Part shown: positions 33,084-40,705 of the stretch, piece after piece
Layout of the letters: every line of letters begins with the position of its first letter
Position numbering within the stretch: the first letter of the stretch is position 1
Assembly (NCBI RefSeq): GCF_024345185.1
Contig: NZ_BROB01000004.1
Location: 49,284-113,283, forward strand
Length of the DNA: 64,000 nt
Origin: Levilactobacillus humaensis
Lineage (GTDB): Bacteria; Bacillota; Bacilli; Lactobacillales; Lactobacillaceae
Direction: 5' to 3'
The notes under the pieces: generated by a model
Databases searched by the model: none
What the model was told of the DNA's origin: nothing
The model's input: only the letters and a program-made list of their open reading frames with translations
Position numbers and translations under genes: made by a program

Positions 33084-35440
33084 GACACCTCCGGATGCCA
33101 GAAATTATGAACGGCACTGGTGAGTTGTTCCGGCCGGTAGAGTCGTTGGAAGTGTTGCCAGTGTTGGGGATACAGGTGCGTGTAACGGGGACTACTGAAA
33201 CGTTGATCCATGAGGAGAATAATGCCAACATCCTTGGATCCTCGAATCAGGCGACCCGCAGCTTGGAAGACGTTGTTCAGACCGGGTAGTTGATAGGCAA
33301 ATGCGAATCCTTGATGTGATTGTTGGTCAAAGTAATCCCGTAGTAAGTCGGTTTCCGGATTGATACCGGGGAGACCGACGCTGACGACGCCGACCCCGAT
33401 CAGCCGATCGGCCTTGAGGTCAATCCCTTCCGCGAAGATGCCGCCCAGTAAGGCGAAGCCCACCAGGGTCGAGTCGGGATTAGGCGTGAAGTTTTCTAAA
33501 AAGGCGGCCCGATCGGCCTCGGCCATTTGCGCCTGTTGGACGACCGTTTTTAAGTGCGGGTACGCCATCGAAAAGGCTTGGCTGACGTCGAGAAGGTAGT
33601 GGTAGGACGGCAGGAAAATCAGATAGTTTCCGGTCTTGCCGTCGACGAGGGTTTTGATGGCCAGAAGGATATTGGCCAGGTTGGCATCCCGTTGTTTGTA
33701 AGTTGTTTGAATGTAATTGGTGACAAAGATTGCCTGATGCTGGGGCTTGAATGGTGAGGTGAGCTGATAGGCCAAACTGTCCTCGTCGCCCCCGAGAACC
33801 CGCTGATAATAGTCCATCGGTGAAAGGGTCGCCGAGAAGAGAACGGCACCGTGACCCAGAGCCAGACTGTCTGACAGGAAAGCACTGGGGTCGAGGCAGA
33901 GCTGCTTGAGCGTGATATTGCCATCTGCGATGGTGAGTCGCATACGGTAGGTGTCGTCGTAGTAGTCGCCAATCCGTTGGTAGCTGATAGCCGCAAAGTA
34001 GTAATCCAGAATGGCTTGGGTAAAGGGGGTGTGCGGTTGGTCAACAAGCCAGTCGTGAATGGCTTCCACTAGTCGACCGAGGTCATGGTCGATTGCTTCG
34101 GGAGGCGTGAGGAAGGTACTGTCATCGCGCCCATCGGCCAGGAGTGGGGCCGCAATATCACTAAAGGTGGCTCGTAGATCTTGCAACCGACGTCGTAGTT
34201 TCGGCGTGGCCTGATCCAGCTCACGACTTTGTTCGATGAGCTGGTCGAGAGGCCGTGTGGTCAACTCGGCGGAGTACATATCGCGTGAGCGGCTGACCAA
34301 GTTGTGGGCTTCATCGATCAGAAAGAAGTTATCGGGATCCTCGGTCGTGAAGAACCGTTGTAAGTGGACTTGGGGGTCGAAGAGGTAGTTGTAGTCGCCG
34401 ATGATGACATCACAAAAGAGGCTCGCATCCAATTGAAATTCAAAGGGATCGAGGGTGTGTTTGCGGGCGTAGGTTTCGATCACGGGTCGGGTCAGCTGAT
34501 CGTTATTTTGGATGAGATCCAGGAGTGCTGGCTTCAAGCGATCATAGTAACCTAACATATACGGATTCTCTTCGGGTAACAGGTCGGCTTCCTCGGGAAA
34601 GGTGATCTTGGCTTTGGCCGTCAGTGTGATGCTCTTGAGTAGGAGTCCCTGTGAGGCCATGAGATCGAGGGCTTCTTCGGCAACGGACCGGGTACTTTGT
34701 TTAGCAGTGAGATAGAAGATTCGTTGAATGACGCCTTCGCCGATAGCTTTAATTGTGGGGAAAAGTGTCGAAATGGTTTTCCCGGTCCCGGTTGGCGCCT
34801 CAGCGAAGAGCCGCTTGTTGGTAAGAATTGTTTTGTACACGGCGACGGCGAGTTCGCGTTGACCCGGTCGATAGTGACCAAAGGGGAAGGTGAGCTGCTG
34901 AATGGTGGGGTCTCGGCGCTCCCGAAGGTCCGACCTGAACTTGAGCCAGGTGACGTACTCATCGATGACCTTGTCGAAGAACGCCTGGGCTTCCTGCCGA
35001 GTGATCGTCTGGTCCGTCTGCGTGGTGGTTTCCGTATTGGTTTGAAAGTAGGTCAGGGTAAGGGTGACCTGATCCAGGTCGGATTCGTGATCCATTAAGA
35101 GATAGGCGTAGAGCTTGACCTGTCCCCAGTAGAGCGTGAGGGTATTGGTACTGAGATTGGCGAAGACCGTTTCGGAAGTTTTGATTTCCTCGATACTGGC
35201 TTGGCCATCCGTCAATGTCACGCCGTCAGCTCGTCCGTGGAGCAGGTACTCATTATCATTGAGCGTGAGCGTCTTATCCAGATAGTATTCCTTCTTGTAG
35301 TCGGCGCCACGCTGTTTCTGTAGGCGACGATGGATGCGCGCCCCTAATAATGCCGTGTTTTGGCTGTTACTAGTTGTACCTAGGTCACCGGTTCGTAAAG
35401 TGAATTCGATTAATTCGCGTACCCCTAATTTGATTGGCAT
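33080..35440 (-). CDS. XPD/DinG-type ATP-dependent helicase with N-terminal PD-(D/E)XK domain, no Fe-S cysteines
   Basis: 786 residues. Residues 1-175 carry a Cas4-like nuclease core (HGRAD with Asp73, EEIK with Glu85/Lys87, QVKLYAY). The superfamily 2 helicase follows: Walker A APTGTGKT at 215-222, DEAH box IDEAHNL at 375-381, then motif III-VI blocks FSATLSP and GLNNVFQAAGRLIRG. In relatives four cysteines between Walker A and the DEAH box hold a 4Fe-4S cluster; here the matching stretch (KITFPEEADLLPEENPY and LDPFEF) has none. AAGGAGG precedes the ATG. A LexA-like box overlaps the -35. First gene of a coupled three-gene operon. Confidence 0.88.
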   Translation of the reverse strand: MPIKLGVRELIEFTLRTGDLGTTSNSQNTALLGARIHRRLQKQRGADYKKEYYLDKTLTLNDNEYLLHGRADGVTLTDGQASIEEIKTSETVFANLSTNTLTLYWGQVKLYAYLLMDHESDLDQVTLTLTYFQTNTETTTQTDQTITRQEAQAFFDKVIDEYVTWLKFRSDLRERRDPTIQQLTFPFGHYRPGQRELAVAVYKTILTNKRLFAEAPTGTGKTISTLFPTIKAIGEGVIQRIFYLTAKQSTRSVAEEALDLMASQGLLLKSITLTAKAKITFPEEADLLPEENPYMLGYYDRLKPALLDLIQNNDQLTRPVIETYARKHTLDPFEFQLDASLFCDVIIGDYNYLFDPQVHLQRFFTTEDPDNFFLIDEAHNLVSRSRDMYSAELTTRPLDQLIEQSRELDQATPKLRRRLQDLRATFSDIAAPLLADGRDDSTFLTPPEAIDHDLGRLVEAIHDWLVDQPHTPFTQAILDYYFAAISYQRIGDYYDDTYRMRLTIADGNITLKQLCLDPSAFLSDSLALGHGAVLFSATLSPMDYYQRVLGGDEDSLAYQLTSPFKPQHQAIFVTNYIQTTYKQRDANLANILLAIKTLVDGKTGNYLIFLPSYHYLLDVSQAFSMAYPHLKTVVQQAQMAEADRAAFLENFTPNPDSTLVGFALLGGIFAEGIDLKADRLIGVGVVSVGLPGINPETDLLRDYFDQQSHQGFAFAYQLPGLNNVFQAAGRLIRGSKDVGIILLMDQRFSSPRYTHLYPQHWQHFQRLYRPEQLTSAVHNFWHPEVS

Positions 35441-35495
35441 CCAATCGCCACCTCCTTTTGCTGATAATCAGCATACCACATTTTGCGACGGGTTT

Positions 35496-35507
35496 GAACG
35501 CGTGTTC
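35496..35507 (-). promoter_or_regulatory. LexA-like box over the -35 of the helicase operon
   Basis: Read on the minus strand, CGAACACGCGTTCA fits the Gram-positive LexA site CGAAC-N4-GTTCG at 13 of 14 positions. It ends in TTCAAA, which stands 17 bases before TATGCT (-35 and -10). A bound LexA would block polymerase, so SOS induction is predicted. The palindrome GCTGATTATCAGC follows near +1. Confidence 0.55.
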
Positions 35508-35594
35508 GTGATTGGTTAACGGGTGTGAAAAGCGAGTCGGGGGGATTGGCAAAATCTATGAAATCGCTTACAATAGAGAGCGAGGTGATATTGG

Positions 35595-35861
35595 ATGAAA
35601 ACAATTGGCTTTCCGCTACACGAAGAAATAACCGCAATCGATGAAGCGTCTGCGCTTCAACGGATTTGTCAACGACACACAAGTAAGGCCACGATTAGAG
35701 TTCGTGACATCGAAATTAATCCCAGAGAACAAGTCGAGATCGCAACGCTTGGCAATTATGGTGGGAAATTTATTCGAATTGTAACGGACGGCCCTGACGA
35801 AGCCCAACTGGCAACTGCTATTCATCAGCAGCTCGTCAAGGACCAGTATTGTGACTACTAA
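35595..35861 (+). CDS. HPr-fold paralogue lacking the active-site histidine
   Basis: An 88-residue protein. A gapless alignment to HPr places INPREQVEIATLGNYGG on HPr's VNLKSIMGVMSLGVGKG and ADEAEG-like DEAQLATAI on its last helix. At HPr's phosphorylated His15 it has Ala14, and Asp16 replaces the conserved Arg17, so it cannot carry PTS phosphate. At the regulatory Ser46 it has Glu45, like a permanent phosphoserine mimic. It could act as a decoy or regulatory partner of CcpA, HPr kinase or a PTS enzyme (inference). GAGCGAGGTGAT precedes the ATG. Confidence 0.65.
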   Translation: MKTIGFPLHEEITAIDEASALQRICQRHTSKATIRVRDIEINPREQVEIATLGNYGGKFIRIVTDGPDEAQLATAIHQQLVKDQYCDY

Positions 35862-35924
35862 ACCTTGACCCACTCGTTTGGATTCGTTAAGCTCGACTTA
35901 ATGAAATGAAGCGAGGGATGTCCC

Positions 35925-36128
35925 ATGAATGAAGAACAGGTCGATAGACTCTGTCAGATTGCTCCCAAGTATGGGTTACAGTTAGCCCATGAGGGATTGA
36001 TCATTACTGAAATTAATGGGCAAGCCACGTCATTCGACGCGGCAACCTATATGCCTGACCAATTGATTGATATGCTGTCCAAGATTATCGCCACGCAAAT
36101 GAAGGCGGATCTGTGGCAGTGGCAATAA
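35925..36128 (+). CDS. Small hypothetical protein
   Basis: 67 residues, acidic, mostly helical with one short strand region (LIITEINGQATSF). GCGAGGG lies seven bases before the ATG. It follows the HPr-like gene by 63 bases with no terminator between, so the pair is likely one transcript, and a strong terminator lies directly after. Family not recognised; no membrane or signal segment. Confidence 0.65.
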   Translation: MNEEQVDRLCQIAPKYGLQLAHEGLIITEINGQATSFDAATYMPDQLIDMLSKIIATQMKADLWQWQ

Positions 36129-36133
36129 CTAAA

Positions 36134-36173
36134 AATTGGACCGCGACGTTCTTGTCGTGGTCCAATCTTTTTT
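36134..36173 (+). terminator. Intrinsic terminator after the HPr-like pair
   Basis: ATTGGACCGCGAC pairs with GTCGTGGTCCAAT and TTTTTT follows. Confidence 0.9.
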
Positions 36174-36188
36174 GTTCAATGTCTATTG

Positions 36189-36252
36189 CTGAAACGTGTG
36201 AGACTAGGCAGTCAGCATCGCTTAAACTTGGCCAACAACCTTGTCTCGGACG
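36189..36252 (+). repeat. Reduced copy of element D
   Basis: It keeps the left end TGAAACGTGTG, the GGCAGTCAGC arm and the CGCTTAAAC block of the full D elements, then breaks off after CTTGGCC; a GTCTC matching the left GAGAC remains at the right. It lies behind a terminator and abuts the stop codon of the convergent gene. Confidence 0.6.
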
Positions 36253-36603
36253 CTATTCTTCTTCCCAGCGATCAAAGTCCTGGGCGTGGCTGGCGAGGTA
36301 GGCCATGGCTTCTTGTCCTAATTGTTGGCTTTCTTGATCGAAATTTTGGCTGTCGGCGTCGCCTTCAGCATCGGCTTCGTCGCGCAAGAAACCAGCGGCG
36401 AGATCCAAATACTTGGTCCGTCTGCCGATTCCGTTGTCCTTAAAGAGATCGTCGAGTTTGGTCAGATCATCCTTAGCCGCGGCCGAGACGCGCTGTGCCA
36501 GGTCGTGTTGTTTACCTAATTTAATGGCGGCATAGTCCATGAGAAAGTCATTCATATCAATGATAATCGCTTGCCGTGCTTGTTTTTCACTTTTTTTTGC
36601 CAC
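36253..36603 (-). CDS. Hypothetical acidic protein
   Basis: A 116-residue soluble protein with a basic start (AKKSEKQARQA) and a strongly acidic second half (DEADAEGDADSQNFDQESQ, then FDRWEEE). It is predicted mainly helical, without membrane segments. The family is not recognised. The ribosome site AAGGGG stands nine bases before the ATG. The truncated D element lies at its 3' end, and the pst promoter region lies divergently upstream. Confidence 0.65.
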   Translation of the reverse strand: MAKKSEKQARQAIIIDMNDFLMDYAAIKLGKQHDLAQRVSAAAKDDLTKLDDLFKDNGIGRRTKYLDLAAGFLRDEADAEGDADSQNFDQESQQLGQEAMAYLASHAQDFDRWEEE

Positions 36604-36794
36604 TTGTGATCACCCCTTAGTTTCATTCTAGTCATTCGACTTTAATCACGCAATTATTCTCCTTGGCCGATGTTCAGTCGGGTTAACAAGTGACCCAATG
36701 ATAAGAAGTCACTTTAAGGTAAAACGTTAACATAGCGTCGAACTAATTGTCATAATAATCGTGTTTGGGTATTAACTATCGGATTATTAGAAAA

Positions 36795-36856
36795 TTTATG
36801 AAGATTTCCCCAACATTTACCGAAAATTTACACGATTGCGACGATTACTATATATT
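36795..36856 (+). promoter_or_regulatory. PhoP-like direct repeats and promoter of pst operon
   Basis: TTTATG, TTTCCC, TTTACC and TTTACA begin at 36795, 36805, 36816 and 36827, spaced 10-11 bases like the TT(A/C/T)A(C/T)A repeats bound by PhoP. The last repeat also serves as -35, with TATATT (36851-36856) 18 bases further as -10. Phosphate-starvation control is inferred. The rest of the 36604-36953 gap is AT-rich with no other signal. Confidence 0.6.
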
Positions 36857-36953
36857 CATCGCTTAGAATCAGGGTTGTAAGTTAAGGGGAGGCATTCGGG
36901 GTGCAATTTGGCTTTGGATGGTTCTACTATCTCAAAGACATGGAGTGACAGAG

Positions 36954-37844
36954 ATGAATAAGGGATCAAAGTTAGCAATGGGGATTGCAGCAATTAGTTT
37001 GCTTTTAGTTGGGTGTGGCAAGGCCACTAGTTCAACTAGCAGTAAGGAAAGTAGCGCAGCACTTTCAGGAAAGGTTACGGCCGTTGGTTCAACGGCGTTA
37101 CAACCATTAGCCGCTAAGGCCGGGTCAAACTTCACTGCCAAGAACAGTAAAGTTAACCTGACCGTTCAAGGTGGGGGTTCCGGAACTGGGCTGAGCCAAG
37201 TCCAAGCCGGTGCGGTTTCTATTGGTGATTCTGACATTTTTGCCGAAGAAAAAGACGGCATCAAGGCTGACAAGTTGACCGACCACAAGGTTGCGGTCGT
37301 GGGGATGGCCCCAGTTGTCAACAAGGATACCGGGATTAAGAACTTAAAGATGGCACAATTGAAGCAAATCTTTACCGGGAAGATTACCAACTGGAAAGAA
37401 GTTGGCGGTAAGGATGAAAAGATTGTTATCATCAACCGGGCCCAAGGTAGTGGGACTCGAGCAACGTTTGAAAATGCTGTATTAAAGGGTACTGACGCTG
37501 TGAAGTCTCAAGAACAAGACTCTAACGGTGCCGTTCAAAAGATCGTTTCTACGACGCCAGGGGCCGTAAGTTACTTGGCCTTCTCATACTTCACTAACAA
37601 GCTCCAAGCCGTTTCTATCGACAACGTGACGCCAACCGATAACAACGTTGAAACGAACAAGTGGAAGATCTGGTCCTACGAACACATGTACACGAAGGGC
37701 ACGCCTGACAAGGCAACCACTGCCTTCCTGAAGTACATGGATTCCAAGACCGTTCAAGACAGCTTGGTTAAGGACATGGGTTACATCAGTATCCATGACA
37801 TGAAAGTGACGAAGGACGCTAAGGGTGTCGTTACCCAGAACTAA
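36954..37844 (+). CDS. pstS: Phosphate ABC transporter, substrate-binding lipoprotein
   Basis: A 296-residue PstS. Signal peptide LAMGIAAISLLLVGC ends in a lipobox, anchoring it outside the membrane. Phosphate-contact blocks GSTALQPLA, QGGGSGTG and NRAQGSGTRATFE are in the normal order. The start at 36954 is preceded by GGAGTGAC; the upstream frame lacks support. First gene of pstSCAB, behind PhoP-like repeats. A terminator-like hairpin after the gene should make PstS more abundant than the membrane parts. Confidence 0.95.
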   Translation: MNKGSKLAMGIAAISLLLVGCGKATSSTSSKESSAALSGKVTAVGSTALQPLAAKAGSNFTAKNSKVNLTVQGGGSGTGLSQVQAGAVSIGDSDIFAEEKDGIKADKLTDHKVAVVGMAPVVNKDTGIKNLKMAQLKQIFTGKITNWKEVGGKDEKIVIINRAQGSGTRATFENAVLKGTDAVKSQEQDSNGAVQKIVSTTPGAVSYLAFSYFTNKLQAVSIDNVTPTDNNVETNKWKIWSYEHMYTKGTPDKATTAFLKYMDSKTVQDSLVKDMGYISIHDMKVTKDAKGVVTQN

Positions 37845-37877
37845 GCATCCAGCGTAGATTTAGAAGATGTTGAAATG

Positions 37878-37913
37878 GGGTGAAGGTGCGGTCGAAGCAC
37901 TTTCACCTTTTTT
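37878..37913 (+). terminator. Intercistronic attenuator between pstS and pstC
   Basis: GGTGAAGGTGC pairs with GCACTTTCACC and TTTTTT follows, placed 33 bases behind pstS and 19 before the pstC start. It would stop part of the transcripts. Confidence 0.75.
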
Positions 37914-37932
37914 AAAAGGGGGGAGTCAACTT

Positions 37933-38886
37933 ATGGAGCAAACAAATTTTCAACTTAAGAAACAAGATACCCAATCACAGGAATGGTCCAAGCGGCTACA
38001 CCATGCGACCCGAGCGACTCGCGAGGATTGGATCGGCCGGGGGGTCAGTTATCTCTGTATTGGGGTAATCATCCTGGTCGTGGCTTCGATGCTGTGGTTT
38101 ATCACTTCAAAAGGGATCGCGACCTTTACGCAAAACCACGTCAGCCTTTGGAAGTTCTTGTCTGGCACCGATTGGTCACCAAGCCAAGGTAAGATTGGCG
38201 CGTTACCCATGATTGTGGGGTCCTTTGCCGTGACGTTCGCCGCCGCAATTGTGGCAACACCGTTCGCGGTTGGAACTGCCATCTTCATGACGGAAATTTC
38301 ACCTAACAAGGGCCGGAAGTTCTTACAACCCGTGATTGAATTATTGGTTGGGATTCCTTCCGTAGTTTACGGGTTCATCGGACTGGCAGTTGTGGTGCCA
38401 TTCATGCGGCACCTGGTCGGGGGTTCCGGGTTCGGGATTATCTCAGCCACCTTCGTGCTGTTCGTGATGGTGCTACCAACGATTACGTCAATGACTGTGG
38501 ATAGTCTGCGGGCAGTACCACGCTACTACAAGGAAGCATCACTCGCCTTGGGGGCGACACGTTGGCAGACGGTATCTAAGGTCATTCTTCGGTCCGCCAC
38601 ACCTGGAATTTTAACTGCCGTAATCTTTGGGATGGCCCGGGCTTTTGGGGAAGCCTTAGCCGTTCAAATGGTGATCGGAAACGCTGCCGTCATGCCTAAA
38701 GACTTGATTTCGGCGGCTTCAACGCTGACTAGTCAATTGACGACGGGAATTGGGGATACCATTGATGGGACGTTGCCAAACAACGCCCTGTGGTCATTAG
38801 CGCTGATTCTATTGCTCATGTCACTATTCTTCAACGCCCTGGTACGGGTCATCGCAAAGAGGGGGCAACTCAAACATGAACGCTAA
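37933..38886 (+). CDS. pstC: Phosphate ABC transporter permease PstC
   Basis: A 317-residue inner permease subunit with six membrane helices and the ABC-permease EAA loop YYKEASLALGATRWQTVSKVILRSATPGI, which docks on PstB. The substrate-path segment VGIPSVVYGFIGLAVVVPF is typical of PstC. The start at 37933 follows AAGGGGGGAG; an upstream frame would run through the attenuator hairpin. The 3' end overlaps pstA by 11 bases. Confidence 0.93.
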   Translation: MEQTNFQLKKQDTQSQEWSKRLHHATRATREDWIGRGVSYLCIGVIILVVASMLWFITSKGIATFTQNHVSLWKFLSGTDWSPSQGKIGALPMIVGSFAVTFAAAIVATPFAVGTAIFMTEISPNKGRKFLQPVIELLVGIPSVVYGFIGLAVVVPFMRHLVGGSGFGIISATFVLFVMVLPTITSMTVDSLRAVPRYYKEASLALGATRWQTVSKVILRSATPGILTAVIFGMARAFGEALAVQMVIGNAAVMPKDLISAASTLTSQLTTGIGDTIDGTLPNNALWSLALILLLMSLFFNALVRVIAKRGQLKHER

Positions 38887-39763
38887 ACGTAAAGACATGA
38901 TTGCTACGGTAATCATTGACCTCATTGTTGCCATCGTGGTTGGGATTCTTTTCTTCCTGCTGGCCTACATTCTCATTAAGGGCCTGCCACATGTCAGCTG
39001 GAGTTTCTTGACTGGGGCCACGGATTCTTTCGATGGTACTGGTGGAATTGGGGTCCAACTGTTTAATTCCTTCTACCTGTTGGTCTTGACTATGCTGATT
39101 TCCATTCCCATATCACTGGGAGCCGGGATTTATTTGGCCGAATACGCGAAGGATAACTGGCGGACCAGTCTCATTCGATCAGCCATTGAAGTTCTTAGTT
39201 CGCTACCATCCGTGGTTGTGGGGCTGTTTGGATTCTTACTCTTTGTTGTTAAGTTCAAGATTGGGTTCTCGGTTATTTCGGGAGCTATTGCGTTGACCTT
39301 CTTCAACCTGCCGCTGTTGACGCGGAACATTGAAGAGTCGCTCAGTGCCGTTTCTCGTAGTCAACGAGAAGCTGGCCTTTCCTTGGGCCTGTCCAAATGG
39401 AAGACCGAAGTGGGAATCATTCTCCCGGTGGCGTTACCTGGGATTGTGACCGGCGTTGTTTTGAGCGCCGGCCGAGTGTTTGGGGAAGCCGCAGCCTTAA
39501 TTTACACGGCTGGACAAAGTGCCCCGGTCACTAACTTTGCTGACTGGAATCCAATGGACGCGGCGAGTCCGCTTAATCCATTCCGACCAGCCGAAACGTT
39601 GGCGGTTCACATTTGGAAGATGAATACGGAAGGGTTAGCGAGCAACGCTGCGGCCTTGTCCGCCGCTGCTTCCGCCGTTCTGATTATTGCTGTGTTGCTC
39701 TTTAACCTGGGCGCACGGGTTCTCGGGTCGTACCTGTATCGTCGGGTTACGGCTAGCAAGTAG
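38876..39763 (+). CDS. pstA: Phosphate ABC transporter permease PstA
   Basis: A 295-residue second permease subunit. Six membrane helices; the EAA loop SQREAGLSLGLSKWKTEVGIILPVALPGI and the PstA-type block SSLPSVVVGLFGFLLFV are present. Translation begins inside the end of pstC, so the two are coupled. The C-terminal helix ends in a basic cap (YLYRRVTASK). pstB follows 11 bases later. Confidence 0.93.
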   Translation: MNAKRKDMIATVIIDLIVAIVVGILFFLLAYILIKGLPHVSWSFLTGATDSFDGTGGIGVQLFNSFYLLVLTMLISIPISLGAGIYLAEYAKDNWRTSLIRSAIEVLSSLPSVVVGLFGFLLFVVKFKIGFSVISGAIALTFFNLPLLTRNIEESLSAVSRSQREAGLSLGLSKWKTEVGIILPVALPGIVTGVVLSAGRVFGEAAALIYTAGQSAPVTNFADWNPMDAASPLNPFRPAETLAVHIWKMNTEGLASNAAALSAAASAVLIIAVLLFNLGARVLGSYLYRRVTASK

Positions 39764-39774
39764 GAGGTGTGACG

Positions 39775-40578
39775 ATGCTTAAACAATACTCATTTGATAA
39801 GACTGCCGTGCAGACGTTTGACGCTCAGACCTCATTGGCCCTGAAGACGGAGGACTTGCAGGTCTTTTATGGCACCAATCACGCCATGCATGATGCGAAT
39901 CTAGCGTTTCCTAAGAATCAGATTACGGCGCTCATTGGAGCGTCAGGTTCCGGGAAGTCCACCTACCTGCGTTCGCTGAATCGAATGAATGATACGATCG
40001 CCACGGTGACAGGGAAGATTTGGTATCACGGTGTCGATATCAACGAGCCGAACGTGAACATCTATGAAATCCGGCGGCACATCGGGATGGTCTTTCAACG
40101 ACCGAACCCCTTTGCCAAGTCTATTCGGGAAAATATCACCTACGCCTTACGGGCAAATGGGGTGAAGAATAAGACTGAATTGTCGGAACGCATCGAGAAG
40201 AGCTTGCGGGGAGCTGCTCTTTGGGATGAGGTGAAAGATAGTCTCGATAAGAGTGCCTTATCCCTCTCCGGTGGGCAACAACAACGGTTGTGCATTGCCC
40301 GTTCGATTGCCATGGCACCAGATGTGTTATTGCTGGATGAACCTTGTAGTGCGCTGGACCCGATCTCGACAGTTAAGGTTGAGGAGACTCTCCTGGAGTT
40401 GCAGAAGCAGTACACGATTATCATTGTGACGCATAACATGCAACAAGCTGCACGAATCAGTAGCCAGTGTGCCTTCTTCCATCTCGGACACGTCATGGAA
40501 TACACGCCCACTGGAACCATGTTTAGTAACCCGCAGATTCCGGTCACGCAAGATTATATCTCCGGAAGTTTTGGGTAG
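39775..40578 (+). CDS. pstB: Phosphate ABC transporter ATPase PstB
   Basis: A 267-residue ATPase. Walker A GASGSGKST, Q-loop GMVFQRPNPFAKS, signature LSGGQQQRLCIAR, Walker B LLLDEPCSALDP and the switch His in IVTHNMQQAA are complete. GGAGG lies seven bases before the ATG. A terminator ends the operon here: no second pstB and no phoU follow, although many lactobacilli have both, so PhoU must be elsewhere or absent. Confidence 0.95.
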   Translation: MLKQYSFDKTAVQTFDAQTSLALKTEDLQVFYGTNHAMHDANLAFPKNQITALIGASGSGKSTYLRSLNRMNDTIATVTGKIWYHGVDINEPNVNIYEIRRHIGMVFQRPNPFAKSIRENITYALRANGVKNKTELSERIEKSLRGAALWDEVKDSLDKSALSLSGGQQQRLCIARSIAMAPDVLLLDEPCSALDPISTVKVEETLLELQKQYTIIIVTHNMQQAARISSQCAFFHLGHVMEYTPTGTMFSNPQIPVTQDYISGSFG

Positions 40579-40599
40579 AGAATTTTAGAGTTGTTAGTT

Positions 40600-40628
40600 G
40601 CTCGTAGCCGTGTGCTGCGGGCTTTTTT
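40600..40628 (+). terminator. Intrinsic terminator ending pstSCAB
   Basis: GCTCGTAG pairs with CTGCGGGC around a short loop and TTTTTT follows. Confidence 0.75.
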
Positions 40629-40705
40629 GTGTTAAAAGGTCGTACGAGACTGAACGATTACTGGTAAACTAAAGGCACGATTATTGAGAAGCGGGAGGGT
40701 TCAGG

